Positions 43,918 through 53,440 are shown, counted from the first letter of the stretch. The stretch is DNA of 64,000 nucleotides from Chryseobacterium sp. OSA05B (GCF_019970065.1 NZ_JAHXYH010000006.1:186001-250000), one strand, 5' to 3'. Made by a program: numbers and translations. Notes: a model not told the origin generated them from the letters alone.

Positions 43918-43945
43918 AAGCTTCTCATTTAGAGAGGCTTTTTTA
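43918..43945 (+). terminator. Terminator of the barrel gene
   Basis: AAGCTTCTC (43918-43926) pairs with GAGAGGCTT (43932-43940) followed by a T run. Confidence 0.75.
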
Positions 43946-43976
43946 TTTGGCATAGTTTTGATAATTGTTACCTTTG
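43946..43976 (+). promoter_or_regulatory. Promoter of rseP
   Basis: TTTG at 43946-43949, a 19-bp spacer, TACCTTTG at 43969-43976. Full fit to the Bacteroidota consensus, 24 bp before the ATG at 44001. Confidence 0.7.
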
Positions 43977-44000
43977 CAAATTAAAATCTAAAATTTATTA

Positions 44001-45482
44001 ATGGAATTAGCAATCAAGATTTTCCAGTTCATACTAAGTATTTCTATTTTAGTGGTTCTTCATGAGCTTGGACACTTTTTACCGGCAAAATGGTTTAAGA
44101 CCAGAGCTGAGAAATTCTTCCTGTTTTTCGATCCATGGATTTCGATCTTTTCAATGAAAAAGATCAACGGAAAATGGCAGTATAAATTTCTTTCCAAAAA
44201 CCTTCCGGATACAGAAACTATCGTGGTAGACGGAAAAGAGAAAGAAGTTCCTATCGATATATCAAAACTTCCTGACAACGACTGGAGAAAACATCCGGAG
44301 CAAACGAAATACGGAATCGGATGGCTTCCTTTCGGTGGCTACGTGAAAATCGCCGGAATGATTGACGAAAGCATGGACACCGAGCAGATGAAGAAACCTG
44401 CAGAATCGTGGGAATTCAGATCAAAACCGGCTTGGCAGAGACTGATCATTATGCTTGGCGGCGTTACCGTTAACTTTTTCCTGGCATGGATTATTTTCGG
44501 ATGTCTTTCGTATTTCAATGGAGAAACTTCTTTTGATACCACGAGAGTGGAAGCACCGATGCATTATACCAATATTGCAAAAGCAATGGGCTTTGAGGAC
44601 GGTGATAAGATCTTAAAAGTAGACGGAAAAGTTCAGAACAATCTGGATAAACTGTCTTTAGATATTTTACTAAGTGATCAGGTAACGGTTTTAAGAAAAG
44701 GTCAGGATGTTACTTTTAACACGAATGACGACGGAAAAGCACTGGCTTTCAAAGATGAAAATCCAAGAGCATTCCTTACGCCAAGATATGCACCGGTAAT
44801 TGATACCATTGTAAATCCTAAAACGGCTGAAGCAGGTTTAAAAATAGGAGATCAGGTGGCTTCGGTAAACGGTCAGAAAATCAGTTATTATGACGAGCTG
44901 CAAGGGGTTGTTGTAAAAAATGCAGGAAAGACTATTAATATGGAGGTCATCAGAGCCGGCGCAGTACAGCCTTTAAGCCTTGAGGTTTCTAAGGAAGGTA
45001 CTTTGGGAATTGCTTCTTACAAGCAGCTTCAGAAATATGCCAATACGCAGCATTTCACTTTCATGCAGTCTATCGGAAGAGGATTTACGAGAAGTATCGA
45101 AAGTTTGACGTATCAGGTGAAGCAGTTTAAACTGGTATTCAACAAAAAAGTTCAGGGATATAAGAAAGTGGGAGGTCCGCTAGCGATCATAAAGAATATG
45201 CCGGTAGAGAAGTCGAAAGACGGATCGGTATCGGTGAACTGGAGCATGTTCTGGAGTTTTACAGCAATGTTCTCTGTATGGTTGGCGTTCCTAAACCTTA
45301 TTCCTATCCCGGGTCTTGACGGTGGTCACGTATTATTTACCCTATGGGAAGTGATTACGGGGAAACCAGTACCGCAAAAAGTACTTGAAAATGCACAGAT
45401 GATCGGGGTTATCTTCCTGTTAGGATTGATGTTACTGATCTTCGGAAGCGACATTTTCAAAGCAGTGACCGGAAGTTTATAA
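44001..45482 (+). CDS. rseP: Site-2 intramembrane metalloprotease RseP
   Basis: 493 aa. Zn motif HELGH in LVVLHELGHFLPAKWF within the first TM segment, PDZ domain(s) (DGDKILKVDGK, then GDQVASVNGQKISYYDELQG), then the C-terminal NLIPIPGLDGGHVLFTLWE (LDG motif with the third ligand). It cuts anti-sigma factors within the membrane during envelope stress. Confidence 0.93.
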   Translation: MELAIKIFQFILSISILVVLHELGHFLPAKWFKTRAEKFFLFFDPWISIFSMKKINGKWQYKFLSKNLPDTETIVVDGKEKEVPIDISKLPDNDWRKHPEQTKYGIGWLPFGGYVKIAGMIDESMDTEQMKKPAESWEFRSKPAWQRLIIMLGGVTVNFFLAWIIFGCLSYFNGETSFDTTRVEAPMHYTNIAKAMGFEDGDKILKVDGKVQNNLDKLSLDILLSDQVTVLRKGQDVTFNTNDDGKALAFKDENPRAFLTPRYAPVIDTIVNPKTAEAGLKIGDQVASVNGQKISYYDELQGVVVKNAGKTINMEVIRAGAVQPLSLEVSKEGTLGIASYKQLQKYANTQHFTFMQSIGRGFTRSIESLTYQVKQFKLVFNKKVQGYKKVGGPLAIIKNMPVEKSKDGSVSVNWSMFWSFTAMFSVWLAFLNLIPIPGLDGGHVLFTLWEVITGKPVPQKVLENAQMIGVIFLLGLMLLIFGSDIFKAVTGSL

Positions 45483-45509
45483 TTTTTTTGAAATTTTTTC
45501 TAAAAAATA

Positions 45510-45541
45510 TTTGTAAGGTATAAATATTCGTCCTATATTTG
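45510..45541 (+). promoter_or_regulatory. Promoter of tRNA-Asn copy 1
   Basis: TTTG 45510-45513, spacer of 20, TATATTTG 45534-45541. Same boxes and spacing as copy 2. Confidence 0.8.
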
Positions 45542-45563
45542 CACCACTTAAAACAAAGGACAT

Positions 45564-45640
45564 TCCTCCTTAGCTCAGTTGGTTAGAGCATCTGACTGTT
45601 AATCAGAGGGTCGCTGGTTCGAGCCCAGCAGGAGGAGCCA
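45564..45640 (+). tRNA. tRNA-Asn (GTT), copy 1, CCA encoded
   Basis: Cloverleaf: acceptor TCCTCCT/AGGAGGA, D arm AGCTCAGTTGGTTAGAG, anticodon arm TCTGA-CTGTTAA-TCAGA with anticodon GTT, T arm GCTGG-TTCGAGC-CCAGC. Discriminator G 45637 followed by genomic CCA (45638-45640). Confidence 0.95.
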
Positions 45641-45649
45641 TTAAGGACA

Positions 45650-45681
45650 AACACTTACATTCATTTGTAGGTGTTTTTTTT
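45650..45681 (+). terminator. Terminator of tRNA-Asn copy 1
   Basis: AACACTTACA (45650-45659) with TGTAGGTGTT (one wobble) and a run of T. Confidence 0.8.
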
Positions 45682-45765
45682 GCTTTAAACTTTTCGGGTT
45701 TGAGAAATCAATTATATCTTAGCATTAAATAATACTATAATAGGATATAAATCTCAAATTGTTTC

Positions 45766-48700
45766 ATGAAAAAACTTTATATTTCATTATTAACAGCCTT
45801 TTCCATCATTCAGATTTCAGCACAGGAAAAGTCTTATTTTTTATCCAGTCCTTCATTGAGTCCCGACGGAAAAACAGCCTACTTCGCTTATGACGGAGAT
45901 ATCTGGAAAGTAGACTCTAATGGAGGAAACGCATCCAGAATCACAGCTTTAGACGGAGAAGAAATCAATCCCCGCATTTCTCCCGACGGAAAATGGCTGG
46001 CATTCAGTTCCAATCAGTATGGTAATTACGATGTTTATATAATGCCCGTTGAAGGCGGAACCATCAAACAGCTTACCTTTCATACCGGAAAAGATGAAAT
46101 AGAAAACTGGGGATGGGACAGCAAAACGCTTTATTTTACCTCAAACAGGAATAATAATTTTGGAAGCTTCAAAACGACTATTGAAGGAAAAACGCCACAA
46201 AAGCTTTTCAACAATTACTTCAATAACACCAGCGGGATCGCTGAAACCCCTGCGGGAGAATATCTTTTCACCAGCTCTTCGGAAGCAGCCAATCAGATAC
46301 ACCGTAAGCGTTATAAAGGAGAAAACAATCCTGATATTCTTGGATACAATCCACAAACCAATTCTTTCAGATCATACACGAATTACGAGGGAAAAGATTT
46401 CAACCCAAGTGTAGATAAAAACGGCCGTATTTATTTTATCTCCGATGAGAATAACAATGAATATAACCTTTATCAAATTGAAAATGGTAAAAAGGTACCG
46501 CTGACCCAGTTTGACACCTCCATCAAAAAACCTTTTGTTTCAGCAAACGGATCTAAAGTCATATTTGAAAAGGACTACCAGCTCTATATCTACGATGTAG
46601 CAACAAAAAGCACTAATGTTCTGAACACAAGCCTCAACACCAATAAAACACTGGAAAAAGAGCAGAATTTCAGTGTAGAAAACAACATTTCCTATTATGA
46701 TGTTTCACCGGATGGCAAAAAGATGGCTTTTGTAAGTCGTGGTGTTCTCTTCGTTTCTGATATCGAAGGAAAATTCACCCAACAAATATCTAATGGAAAG
46801 GAGCGTGTAATGGAAGCAAAATGGCTGAAAGACAATCGTACCTTACTTTTCAATCAGACGGACAAAGGTTATCAAAACTGGTTTAGCATTACTGCAGACG
46901 GAAAAGGCCAACCTAAGCAATTAACTCATGATGTACGGAATAACCGTAATATAACCCTTAACAGCGATCTTTCAAAAGCAGTTTACTTAAGCGGTCGCGA
47001 TGAAGTAAGAATAATGGATCTGAAAAGTTTCAATTCTACTACTATTGTAAAAGATGAAATCTGGGCTTTCCAAAATTCAAAGCCTTCTTTTTCGCCCAAT
47101 AACGAATATGTATTATTCTCCGCAAAAAGGAATTTCGAACTGGATATTCTCATTTATAACATCAAAAAAAGCCAGACCATCAACCTTACCAATACCGGTG
47201 TTTCGGAGGAAGATCCTTTCTGGTCTCCCAATGGTAAATACATTTATTTCAGCAGCGACAGAACCAACCCTTCTTACCCTTTAGGGATGCAAAAATCCAA
47301 CATTTACCGCATGGCGCTGGACTGGTTTGATGAACCTTATAAATCGGAAAAATTCGACAAGCTTTTTATTGAAGAGAAAAAAGACAAAGAATCCACTAAA
47401 ACAAAAAAGGACACCAAAGAGAAGAAAGAAGAAAGCAAAGACAAAAAGAAAGAGAAAGAACCTGTTATAAAGGAACTGAAAGTTAATCCTGAAAACACGC
47501 TGGAAAGAATCGAGTTGGTTACCGACAGATATGGATACCAGGACGATCCTACAGTTTTTATTGAGGACAAGAAAGAAATTCTATTGTTTAATTCCAATCA
47601 GGATAATGGAAAAAAGCAGTTATTCAAAAAAGTTTTCACAGATTTTGAGCCTGCAAAGTCTGAGAAGGTCTTCGATAAAGAAGCCTCTAACATCACCCGG
47701 ATTGAAAAAAATATTTTTGCATTAATAGAAGGCAATATTTACAAGATGACCCTGGAGGCATTAAAACCGGAAAAAATTAATATTCAGTATACTTTTGATA
47801 AGGATCTGGCTTCCGAATTCACTCAAATGTACGATGAAGCCTGGACGGGCGTTGAAGAAAACTTCTATGATGAAAATTTTCACGGCATTAACTGGAAAGC
47901 AAAAAAAGAACAGTACGCCAAATATCTTCCGTATGTAAATAACAGAAACGATCTTCGAATTTTATTAAATGATCTTTTGGGTGAACTTAATTCTTCACAC
48001 ACCGGGTTTTCCTCAACCGGAAAAGAGGAAACCAAATATCTGAACTATTTTACCAATGAAACCGGAATTGTATTTAAAGCAGACCAGCCTTATACCGTAG
48101 AAAGCATTGTACGAAAATCTCCGGCATTCCGCACAGGGGTTGATGTTAAGCCCGGAGATCAGCTAATAGCCGTTAACGGGAAAAATATTGACCCTAACGA
48201 AAACCGTGAAGCCTATTTCACAAGTCCGAAAAAACAGGATGAGCTGATTCTTACTTTCAGCCGTAATGGAAAAAATATAACTACGAAAGTACATCCGATT
48301 GCCAATACAGATTTAAAAGGACTGCTTTACGACGACTGGATATTCAACAACCGTCAACGTGTGAATAAGCTCAGCGACAACCGCATTGCGTATTCTTACA
48401 TGAAAAACATGTCTACTGATGAATTGGATCATTTCCTTCTGGATATGGTGGAGCAGGAAAACAGGAAAGATGCCGTGATCCTCGATCTACGATACAACAC
48501 CGGCGGAAATGTCCATGATAAAGTATTGAATTTCCTTGCTCAAAAGCCTTATCTGCAATGGAAATACCGTGAAGGAAAAATGACTGCGCAACCTAACTTT
48601 GCTCCCGCCGGAAAACCTATCGTCCTGCTGATTAATGAAGGATCACTAAGTGATGCTGAAATGACTGCTGCCGGTTTCAAAGCACTGAAACTGGGGAAAA

Positions 48701-48936
48701 TCATCGGTCAGGATACCTATCGCTGGATTATCTTTACTTCAGGGAAAAGCCTTGTGGATGGCTCTTATTACAGACTTCCTTCCTGGGGAACCTATACCCT
48801 GGATGGACAGAATCTTGAAAAAACGGGTGTAAAACCGGATATTTACATTAAAAACACCTTCCTCGACCGACAAGAGGACAACGATCCTCAGCTGGAACGG
48901 GCGGTTCAGGAAATACTAAAAGACTTAAAGAAGTAA
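45766..48936 (+). CDS. Tricorn-like S41 peptidase
   Basis: 1056 aa. Signal peptide to ~residue 19 (IIQISAQ). Residues ~25-540 are PD40/TolB-like beta-propeller repeats (SPDGKTAYFAYDGDIWKVD, then SPDGKWLAFSSN, SPNNEYVLFSA). A Lys/Glu-rich insert (residues ~540-575) follows. Then a helical C1-like region (DEAWTGVEENFYDENFHGI), a PDZ domain (VDVKPGDQLIAVNGKNI) and the S41 domain with DLRYNTGGNVHD and the nucleophile region NEGSLSDAEM. Likely a periplasmic peptide-degrading enzyme. Confidence 0.88.
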   Translation: MKKLYISLLTAFSIIQISAQEKSYFLSSPSLSPDGKTAYFAYDGDIWKVDSNGGNASRITALDGEEINPRISPDGKWLAFSSNQYGNYDVYIMPVEGGTIKQLTFHTGKDEIENWGWDSKTLYFTSNRNNNFGSFKTTIEGKTPQKLFNNYFNNTSGIAETPAGEYLFTSSSEAANQIHRKRYKGENNPDILGYNPQTNSFRSYTNYEGKDFNPSVDKNGRIYFISDENNNEYNLYQIENGKKVPLTQFDTSIKKPFVSANGSKVIFEKDYQLYIYDVATKSTNVLNTSLNTNKTLEKEQNFSVENNISYYDVSPDGKKMAFVSRGVLFVSDIEGKFTQQISNGKERVMEAKWLKDNRTLLFNQTDKGYQNWFSITADGKGQPKQLTHDVRNNRNITLNSDLSKAVYLSGRDEVRIMDLKSFNSTTIVKDEIWAFQNSKPSFSPNNEYVLFSAKRNFELDILIYNIKKSQTINLTNTGVSEEDPFWSPNGKYIYFSSDRTNPSYPLGMQKSNIYRMALDWFDEPYKSEKFDKLFIEEKKDKESTKTKKDTKEKKEESKDKKKEKEPVIKELKVNPENTLERIELVTDRYGYQDDPTVFIEDKKEILLFNSNQDNGKKQLFKKVFTDFEPAKSEKVFDKEASNITRIEKNIFALIEGNIYKMTLEALKPEKINIQYTFDKDLASEFTQMYDEAWTGVEENFYDENFHGINWKAKKEQYAKYLPYVNNRNDLRILLNDLLGELNSSHTGFSSTGKEETKYLNYFTNETGIVFKADQPYTVESIVRKSPAFRTGVDVKPGDQLIAVNGKNIDPNENREAYFTSPKKQDELILTFSRNGKNITTKVHPIANTDLKGLLYDDWIFNNRQRVNKLSDNRIAYSYMKNMSTDELDHFLLDMVEQENRKDAVILDLRYNTGGNVHDKVLNFLAQKPYLQWKYREGKMTAQPNFAPAGKPIVLLINEGSLSDAEMTAAGFKALKLGKIIGQDTYRWIIFTSGKSLVDGSYYRLPSWGTYTLDGQNLEKTGVKPDIYIKNTFLDRQEDNDPQLERAVQEILKDLKK

Positions 48937-48957
48937 AATTCTACAGTATAAATATTC

Positions 48958-48994
48958 AAACAGGAATGCCTCATGAGGCATTCCTGTTTTTTTT
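48958..48994 (+). terminator. Terminator of the S41 peptidase gene
   Basis: A 26-bp perfect inverted repeat at 48961-48986 (arms CAGGAATGCCTCA/TGAGGCATTCCTG), flanked by A and followed by eight T. Confidence 0.9.
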
Positions 48995-49043
48995 GCATAT
49001 ATTTTGCTTGACAGATTCCATCATTTGCAATCAAACAAACATT

Positions 49044-49763
49044 ATGCCCTACCTATCCAGGATTTATTTAAAAGACGAGCGCCCTAAGGACTACCCTTTC
49101 AATCTGCCTTTTCTGAGCAACGGCTTAGATCTGAAACTTAAAAGCAATGTCACCTTCTTCGTGGGCGAAAACGGAATCGGGAAATCCACCTTACTGGAAG
49201 CCATAGCGGAAAAATGTGATTTCAATGCCGCAGGAGGAAGCCGGAATCACCGATATGATTTTCATAAGACCGAATCCGGACTGTCAGACTACCTTACTCT
49301 CTCGTGGAAAACCAAAACTGCTCAGGGATTTTTCATGAGAGCTGAGAGCTTTTTCAACTTTGCCACCTATATCGATGAAGTTGCCAAAGAAGACAGAAGG
49401 GTTCTTGATGCCTACGGAGGCAAGTCTCTGCATCAGCAGTCCCACGGCGAGGCTTTCCTTTCATTATTCCACAATCACTTCCAGAATGGCCTTTATATCC
49501 TTGATGAGCCCGAGTCTGCACTTTCCCCTCAAAGACAGCTTTCATTACTTTCCATCATTCATAAACTGGAAAAAGCAGGAAAAGCGCAGTTTATTATTTC
49601 CAGCCATTCACCCATTCTAATGTGTTATCCCGGTGCAGAAATTTATTTACTGGACGATAAAATTCAACAGACAAATTATAAAGAAACCGAGCATTACCAG
49701 TTAACAAAGAATTTTTTAGAATCTCCGGAGCACTATTTCCGTCATTTATTTGAAGATTATTAG
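49044..49763 (+). CDS. Small AAA/ABC-type ATPase, function unknown
   Basis: 239 aa from ATG 49044 (MPYLSRIYLKDERPKDYPFN); a longer in-frame start at 48966 would lie inside the terminator. Walker A FVGENGIGKSTLLEAIAEKC, signature-like SHGEAFLSLF, Walker B GLYILDEPESALSP, and a switch His in IISSHSPILM. No membrane segment or partner nearby. Such stand-alone OLD/RecF-like ATPases often act on nucleic acids; no specific role can be given. Confidence 0.82.
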   Translation: MPYLSRIYLKDERPKDYPFNLPFLSNGLDLKLKSNVTFFVGENGIGKSTLLEAIAEKCDFNAAGGSRNHRYDFHKTESGLSDYLTLSWKTKTAQGFFMRAESFFNFATYIDEVAKEDRRVLDAYGGKSLHQQSHGEAFLSLFHNHFQNGLYILDEPESALSPQRQLSLLSIIHKLEKAGKAQFIISSHSPILMCYPGAEIYLLDDKIQQTNYKETEHYQLTKNFLESPEHYFRHLFEDY

Positions 49764-49845
49764 AGTTAAATAAAAAAGGGGTTGAAATATTTCTATCTGA
49801 AATTCAACATTTTTGGTTAAAATCGGCTGTTATTTAGGGATAAAA

Positions 49846-49877
49846 TTTGCCTGATATTAATATTCCTTTTATATTTG
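49846..49877 (+). promoter_or_regulatory. Promoter of tRNA-Asn copy 2
   Basis: TTTG 49846-49849, spacer of 20, TATATTTG 49870-49877. Confidence 0.8.
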
Positions 49878-49900
49878 CAGCACCTTAAACAGAGGAAAAT

Positions 49901-49974
49901 TCCTCCTTAGCTCAGTTGGTTAGAGCATCTGACTGTTAATCAGAGGGTCGCTGGTTCGAGCCCAGCAGGAGGAG
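49901..49974 (+). tRNA. tRNA-Asn (GTT), copy 2, CCA not encoded
   Basis: Body identical to copy 1 (acceptor TCCTCCT/AGGAGGA, anticodon GTT, discriminator G at 49974), but followed by CAAAAA, so CCA must be added after transcription. Its promoter and the bases before it resemble those of copy 1, so the duplication included the promoter. Confidence 0.95.
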
Positions 49975-49979
49975 CAAAA

Positions 49980-50007
49980 AGACTTACAGAAATGTAGGTC
50001 TTTTTTT
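49980..50007 (+). terminator. Terminator of tRNA-Asn copy 2
   Basis: GACTTACA (49981-49988) and TGTAGGTC (49993-50000, one wobble), then seven T. Confidence 0.8.
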
Positions 50008-50095
50008 ATGTCCTTAATTCAGATAATAAATCAATATCTATCTGAAATACACAAACAGGCAGCCGCAAGTTCTAAATACACCCTCACTCCGATAC

Positions 50096-50390
50096 TTTTC
50101 CACAAAACAATAAAGAAAATTAGTTCGATCTTTTTTCCGGTAACTGAATATATCCACAATCCACTACTCCTATTTGTGGAAAAACGTTTTAAACACAAAT
50201 AATCAACTAGGAATAAGTCAATTAACATTGTTAATAACCTGTGGAAAAACTATTGGCAAGATATGAATACATCATGGAGAATACCTGAGAAGTACGTGGA
50301 TAAAATGTGAATAATGTGCCAGAAACCTGTGAAAAGCCTATTAATAAATGATTTTAAAGCGTGAAGAAATTGTGGAAAAGCTGTGAATAA
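50096..50390 (+). other. Candidate chromosomal replication origin (DnaA-box cluster)
   Basis: About nine 9-mers resembling the DnaA box TTATCCACA in 295 bp of a 650-bp gene-free stretch. Two are exact TTATNCACA on the minus strand (TGTGAATAA at 50306-50314 and 50382-50390). Near matches: TTTTCCACA 50096, ATATCCACA 50150, TGTGGAAAA 50175, 50240 and 50371, CGTGGATAA 50295, TGTGAAAAG 50328. Most point the same way. An A/T-rich block (50505-50600) follows and could unwind. dnaA is not in the window. Flanking gene strands are consistent with an origin. Confidence 0.5.
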
Positions 50391-50623
50391 TGAAAATCTG
50401 TTTCAACAATTAATCCTCATTTTTACATCGTTCTCTTTATCCCTTGAGCAGTGTTTATTTTGCTATGAAATGCATTCTTGTAAGCAATTAATGATCACAA
50501 TCTTTTACTGTTATTTTCATTACATTTGTAGTTTTGTGATTTTTCATAGAAAACGTTAAAAAATATGATCTTTTTTAAATAAACAGCACGCTTTTTGTTT
50601 GTGCTAATTGCCTGAAGTACCAA

Positions 50624-53152
50624 ATGATGTTAAATAACAACTCTAAATATTACAACCTTTTTTTTCTGCTTTTTATATCCACTCTTACGTATGCCCAAAA
50701 CACAGCAAACGGAAGGATTACAGATGCAAAAACCAATAAAGAAATCACTGGTGTAGATATTTTTATCAATGACCATACTGAACCTGCCCTGAAGACCTCC
50801 GTGGGAAGCTTCACAGTTCAGTCTGACAGTATTATTACTAAACTAAAATTTTCGAAAAAGAATTATTCTACGGAAACAGTGACTGTTACTCCGGAAAATG
50901 CTCAAAATGTCTTCGTGAAACTTTCACAGGAGAAGGTAAGCACCATCGATGAAATTGTGATCCACAACGAAAAACCTAAATATAAAAATAAGAAGGAAAA
51001 CCCTGCCTACGCGATCATGCAGGAAGTGTGGAAAAGAAAAAGAAATAACGGTTTAGAAAAATTCGATACCTATACTTACAAAGAGTACGAAAAGATTCAG
51101 TTTGACGCTAACAATCTGGACAGCGCTTTCATGAGTAAGAAAATCTTCAATAAACTGGATTTTATCTTTGAGTATGCAGATTCTACAGCCAGTGGAAAAA
51201 TAGGGCTTCCTATCTTCCTGAATGAATCGATCTATGAAAATTTCGGAGAAAACAAACCCGGAAAAAAGACAAAAAGATTACTGGTCGCTCAGAAGACTTC
51301 AGGATTCCAGGATAACCAGGTAATCACCATTACTGCTAAAAACCTTTACAGGGATATTAATATTTACGATAACACCTTAAATTATTTTGATATCGGATTT
51401 CCAAGTCCTGTAGGCTCAAACGGTTTCAGCACTTACGATTATAATTTAACAGATACGATTTCCATTCGTGGTGAAAATGCCTACAAGATCAGATATCAGC
51501 CCAAAAGAAAAGAGGTTCTGGCGTTCCAGGGCTATCTTTATATAGACACGGACAGCTATGCGGTTTTGGGGGCGACTTTAAAATCTACACAGAAAATCAA
51601 CGTTAACTTTATCAACAGTATTTCCACAGAGCTGGAATATGATAATCCGGATGAAAATACATTTCTGCCGAAAAAGTTTATCACAGAGATCGAACTTACC
51701 CCTTTCGCCAAAAAGAGAACTTCTAAAAGTATTATCGCAAAACGTTCGGTAGATTATTCACAATATGAATTCAACAAGCCTATTGACGACAAAACCTTTA
51801 CACGAAAAGCAGAAGAGTACGACGCAAAATTTGTGGATAAAGACGATGCATACTGGGTAAAAGCAAGACCGGATTCATTATCCAAAGCCGAGCAGGGCGT
51901 TTATGAAATGCTTGACAGACTTCAACAAACTCCAAAATTCAACCGTATCGTAAAAATTTACGAAACGCTGGCATCTGGGTACTACAATGCTTTTAAAGGC
52001 ATTGATATCGGTCCTATTTTTTCAATTTATGGGAAAAATGAAGTGGAAGGCGACAGAATAAGATTGGGAGCGAGAACTTATTTCGGGCAAAATGACCCAT
52101 GGAGAGTTCAGTTTTATACAGCTTATGGCTTTAAGGATCAAAAGGTGAAATATGGAGCTGAAGCACGCTATATGTTCAACAGAGTCAACCGGTTTATGAT
52201 CGGAGCAGGGACTAAACGGGATATTGAACAGCTCGGAGTACAGCTTACCACCGATGACGGAATTATGGCGCGTACTTTTGCCTCTTCTACCCTTTTTGCA
52301 AGAGGAGAAAATGCGTCTTTAAGCTCCATTAACAAGACTAATATTTTCGCTTCCATTGAGCCATGGAAAAACTTCCAGGTAAGAGTGGACGGAACTTTAC
52401 AGAGTATTAAATCTGCCAATCCCGAGAAATTCAGCCTGATGTACTTCCGCGATGGTGATTTACGCAAAACCCTTAATGATTCTCACGTTACCCTTAGCTT
52501 AATCGCCAGACCAGGCGCCAAATTCTCCCAGACCGGCGTAGACCGCTATGAGCACGGAACATTGGCACCAACGATCATCCTGAAATATACAAGAGGAATT
52601 GAAGGCCTTTTCAACGGTGACTTCAATTATAACAGACTTCAGTTCATGTTCTACAAACCTGTTTTGATGGGAAGCTGGGGTAAAACCCTTGTGAGCTTTG
52701 AGGCTGGAAAAACGTTCGATACCGTTCCTTTAGCTCTGCAAAACGTGGTTCCCGGAAACCAGTCTTACAGTTTAGCACAGAACACTTTTGCGCAGCTTAA
52801 CTATTATGAATTTGTAGCGGACACCTATACAACCCTTCACCTTGAACATCATTTCAATGGAAAGATTTTATCATATATCCCATTGATCAAGAAACTGAAG
52901 CTTAGAGAAATCGCATTTATCAGAAGCGCGTACGGAACTTTAAGCGATGCTTCCAAAGCCATCAACGTAGATGGATTTAAATATTCGGCACCAAGTGAGC
53001 AGGTCTATTTTGAATACGGATTCGGGATTGAAAACATCGGAATCGGAAACCTGAGAATTTTCAGGGTAGATTTTAACTGGAGAGGAAATTACCTTGACAG
53101 ACCGGACATCTCAACATTTGGAGTAAAAGCCGGATTCCAGGTAGGATTTTAA
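50624..53152 (+). CDS. DUF5686 outer-membrane protein with carboxypeptidase-like N-domain
   Basis: 842 aa. Signal peptide to about residue 24 (STLTYAQ). Residues ~25-110 are a carboxypeptidase-regulatory-like beta-sandwich (ANGRITDAKTNKEITGVDIF). The remainder (DUF5686) contains many short amphipathic strands (LGARTYFGQNDPWRVQFY, then YFEYGFGIENIGIGNLRIF) ending VKAGFQVGF, i.e. a beta-barrel with a C-terminal Phe. A -7-like TACATTTG lies at 50521-50528. Possibly a TonB-dependent-receptor-like transporter without a plug; substrate unknown. Confidence 0.83.
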   Translation: MMLNNNSKYYNLFFLLFISTLTYAQNTANGRITDAKTNKEITGVDIFINDHTEPALKTSVGSFTVQSDSIITKLKFSKKNYSTETVTVTPENAQNVFVKLSQEKVSTIDEIVIHNEKPKYKNKKENPAYAIMQEVWKRKRNNGLEKFDTYTYKEYEKIQFDANNLDSAFMSKKIFNKLDFIFEYADSTASGKIGLPIFLNESIYENFGENKPGKKTKRLLVAQKTSGFQDNQVITITAKNLYRDINIYDNTLNYFDIGFPSPVGSNGFSTYDYNLTDTISIRGENAYKIRYQPKRKEVLAFQGYLYIDTDSYAVLGATLKSTQKINVNFINSISTELEYDNPDENTFLPKKFITEIELTPFAKKRTSKSIIAKRSVDYSQYEFNKPIDDKTFTRKAEEYDAKFVDKDDAYWVKARPDSLSKAEQGVYEMLDRLQQTPKFNRIVKIYETLASGYYNAFKGIDIGPIFSIYGKNEVEGDRIRLGARTYFGQNDPWRVQFYTAYGFKDQKVKYGAEARYMFNRVNRFMIGAGTKRDIEQLGVQLTTDDGIMARTFASSTLFARGENASLSSINKTNIFASIEPWKNFQVRVDGTLQSIKSANPEKFSLMYFRDGDLRKTLNDSHVTLSLIARPGAKFSQTGVDRYEHGTLAPTIILKYTRGIEGLFNGDFNYNRLQFMFYKPVLMGSWGKTLVSFEAGKTFDTVPLALQNVVPGNQSYSLAQNTFAQLNYYEFVADTYTTLHLEHHFNGKILSYIPLIKKLKLREIAFIRSAYGTLSDASKAINVDGFKYSAPSEQVYFEYGFGIENIGIGNLRIFRVDFNWRGNYLDRPDISTFGVKAGFQVGF

Positions 53153-53164
53153 TCATAAGATAGG

Positions 53165-53200
53165 AACGGGCTGCATCTTCAAAGACGCAGCCCGTTTTTA
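53165..53200 (+). terminator. Terminator of the DUF5686 gene
   Basis: AACGGGCTGC (53165-53174) pairs with GCAGCCCGTT, with an inner TCTT/AAGA helix, followed by T residues on the plus strand. Confidence 0.8.
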
Positions 53201-53231
53201 TTAAAGTTCATGAGCAATGAATATAGTGATG

Positions 53232-53399
53232 TTATATTGGACATTCGCAACCGTCATCAACATAAAGCAGACAACGCATTTTCTGTAAAGGCGTCATTCC
53301 GCACCAGATATCACATGAGGTAATTGGGTTTGGCGGGCACAATCCTCCTCCGTTAATTTGCTTAAGATGTTTCTTGGTTAGTTTCTTTAAATTTTTCAT
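53232..53399 (-). CDS. GG-leader six-Cys peptide a
   Basis: 55 aa, translated by hand. Leader MKNLKKLTKKHLKQINGG, then a core beginning GLCPP with Cys at 21, 29, 33, 43, 51 and 53. Conserved core motifs with its three neighbours: CPP, C-x2-WC, Q-K-x2-C and a final C-x-C. Second gene of a two-gene unit with peptide b (41-bp gap). Likely exported after cleavage at Gly-Gly; activity unknown. Confidence 0.75.
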   Translation of the reverse strand: MKNLKKLTKKHLKQINGGGLCPPNPITSCDIWCGMTPLQKMRCLLYVDDGCECPI

Positions 53400-53440
53400 A
53401 ACTATTTAGTTTTATTTATTTTTTTAACATTAAATCATCA

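Noticed and set aside
48966..49043. Upstream start for the small ATPase gene
   Set aside because: It would begin inside the strong terminator of the S41 gene; MPYLSRIYL at 49044 fits the ATPase fold start.
45510..49974. Integrated mobile element bounded by the two tRNA-Asn copies
   Set aside because: The segment has no integrase, transposase or attachment-site repeat beyond the tRNA units, and its genes look like ordinary chromosomal ones. Only the comparison of strains remains of interest.
50008..50202. 64-aa open frame on the plus strand in the gap after tRNA-Asn copy 2
   Set aside because: It runs through several DnaA-box-like sites and starts in the terminator; no signal, no family look. 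Treated as chance.
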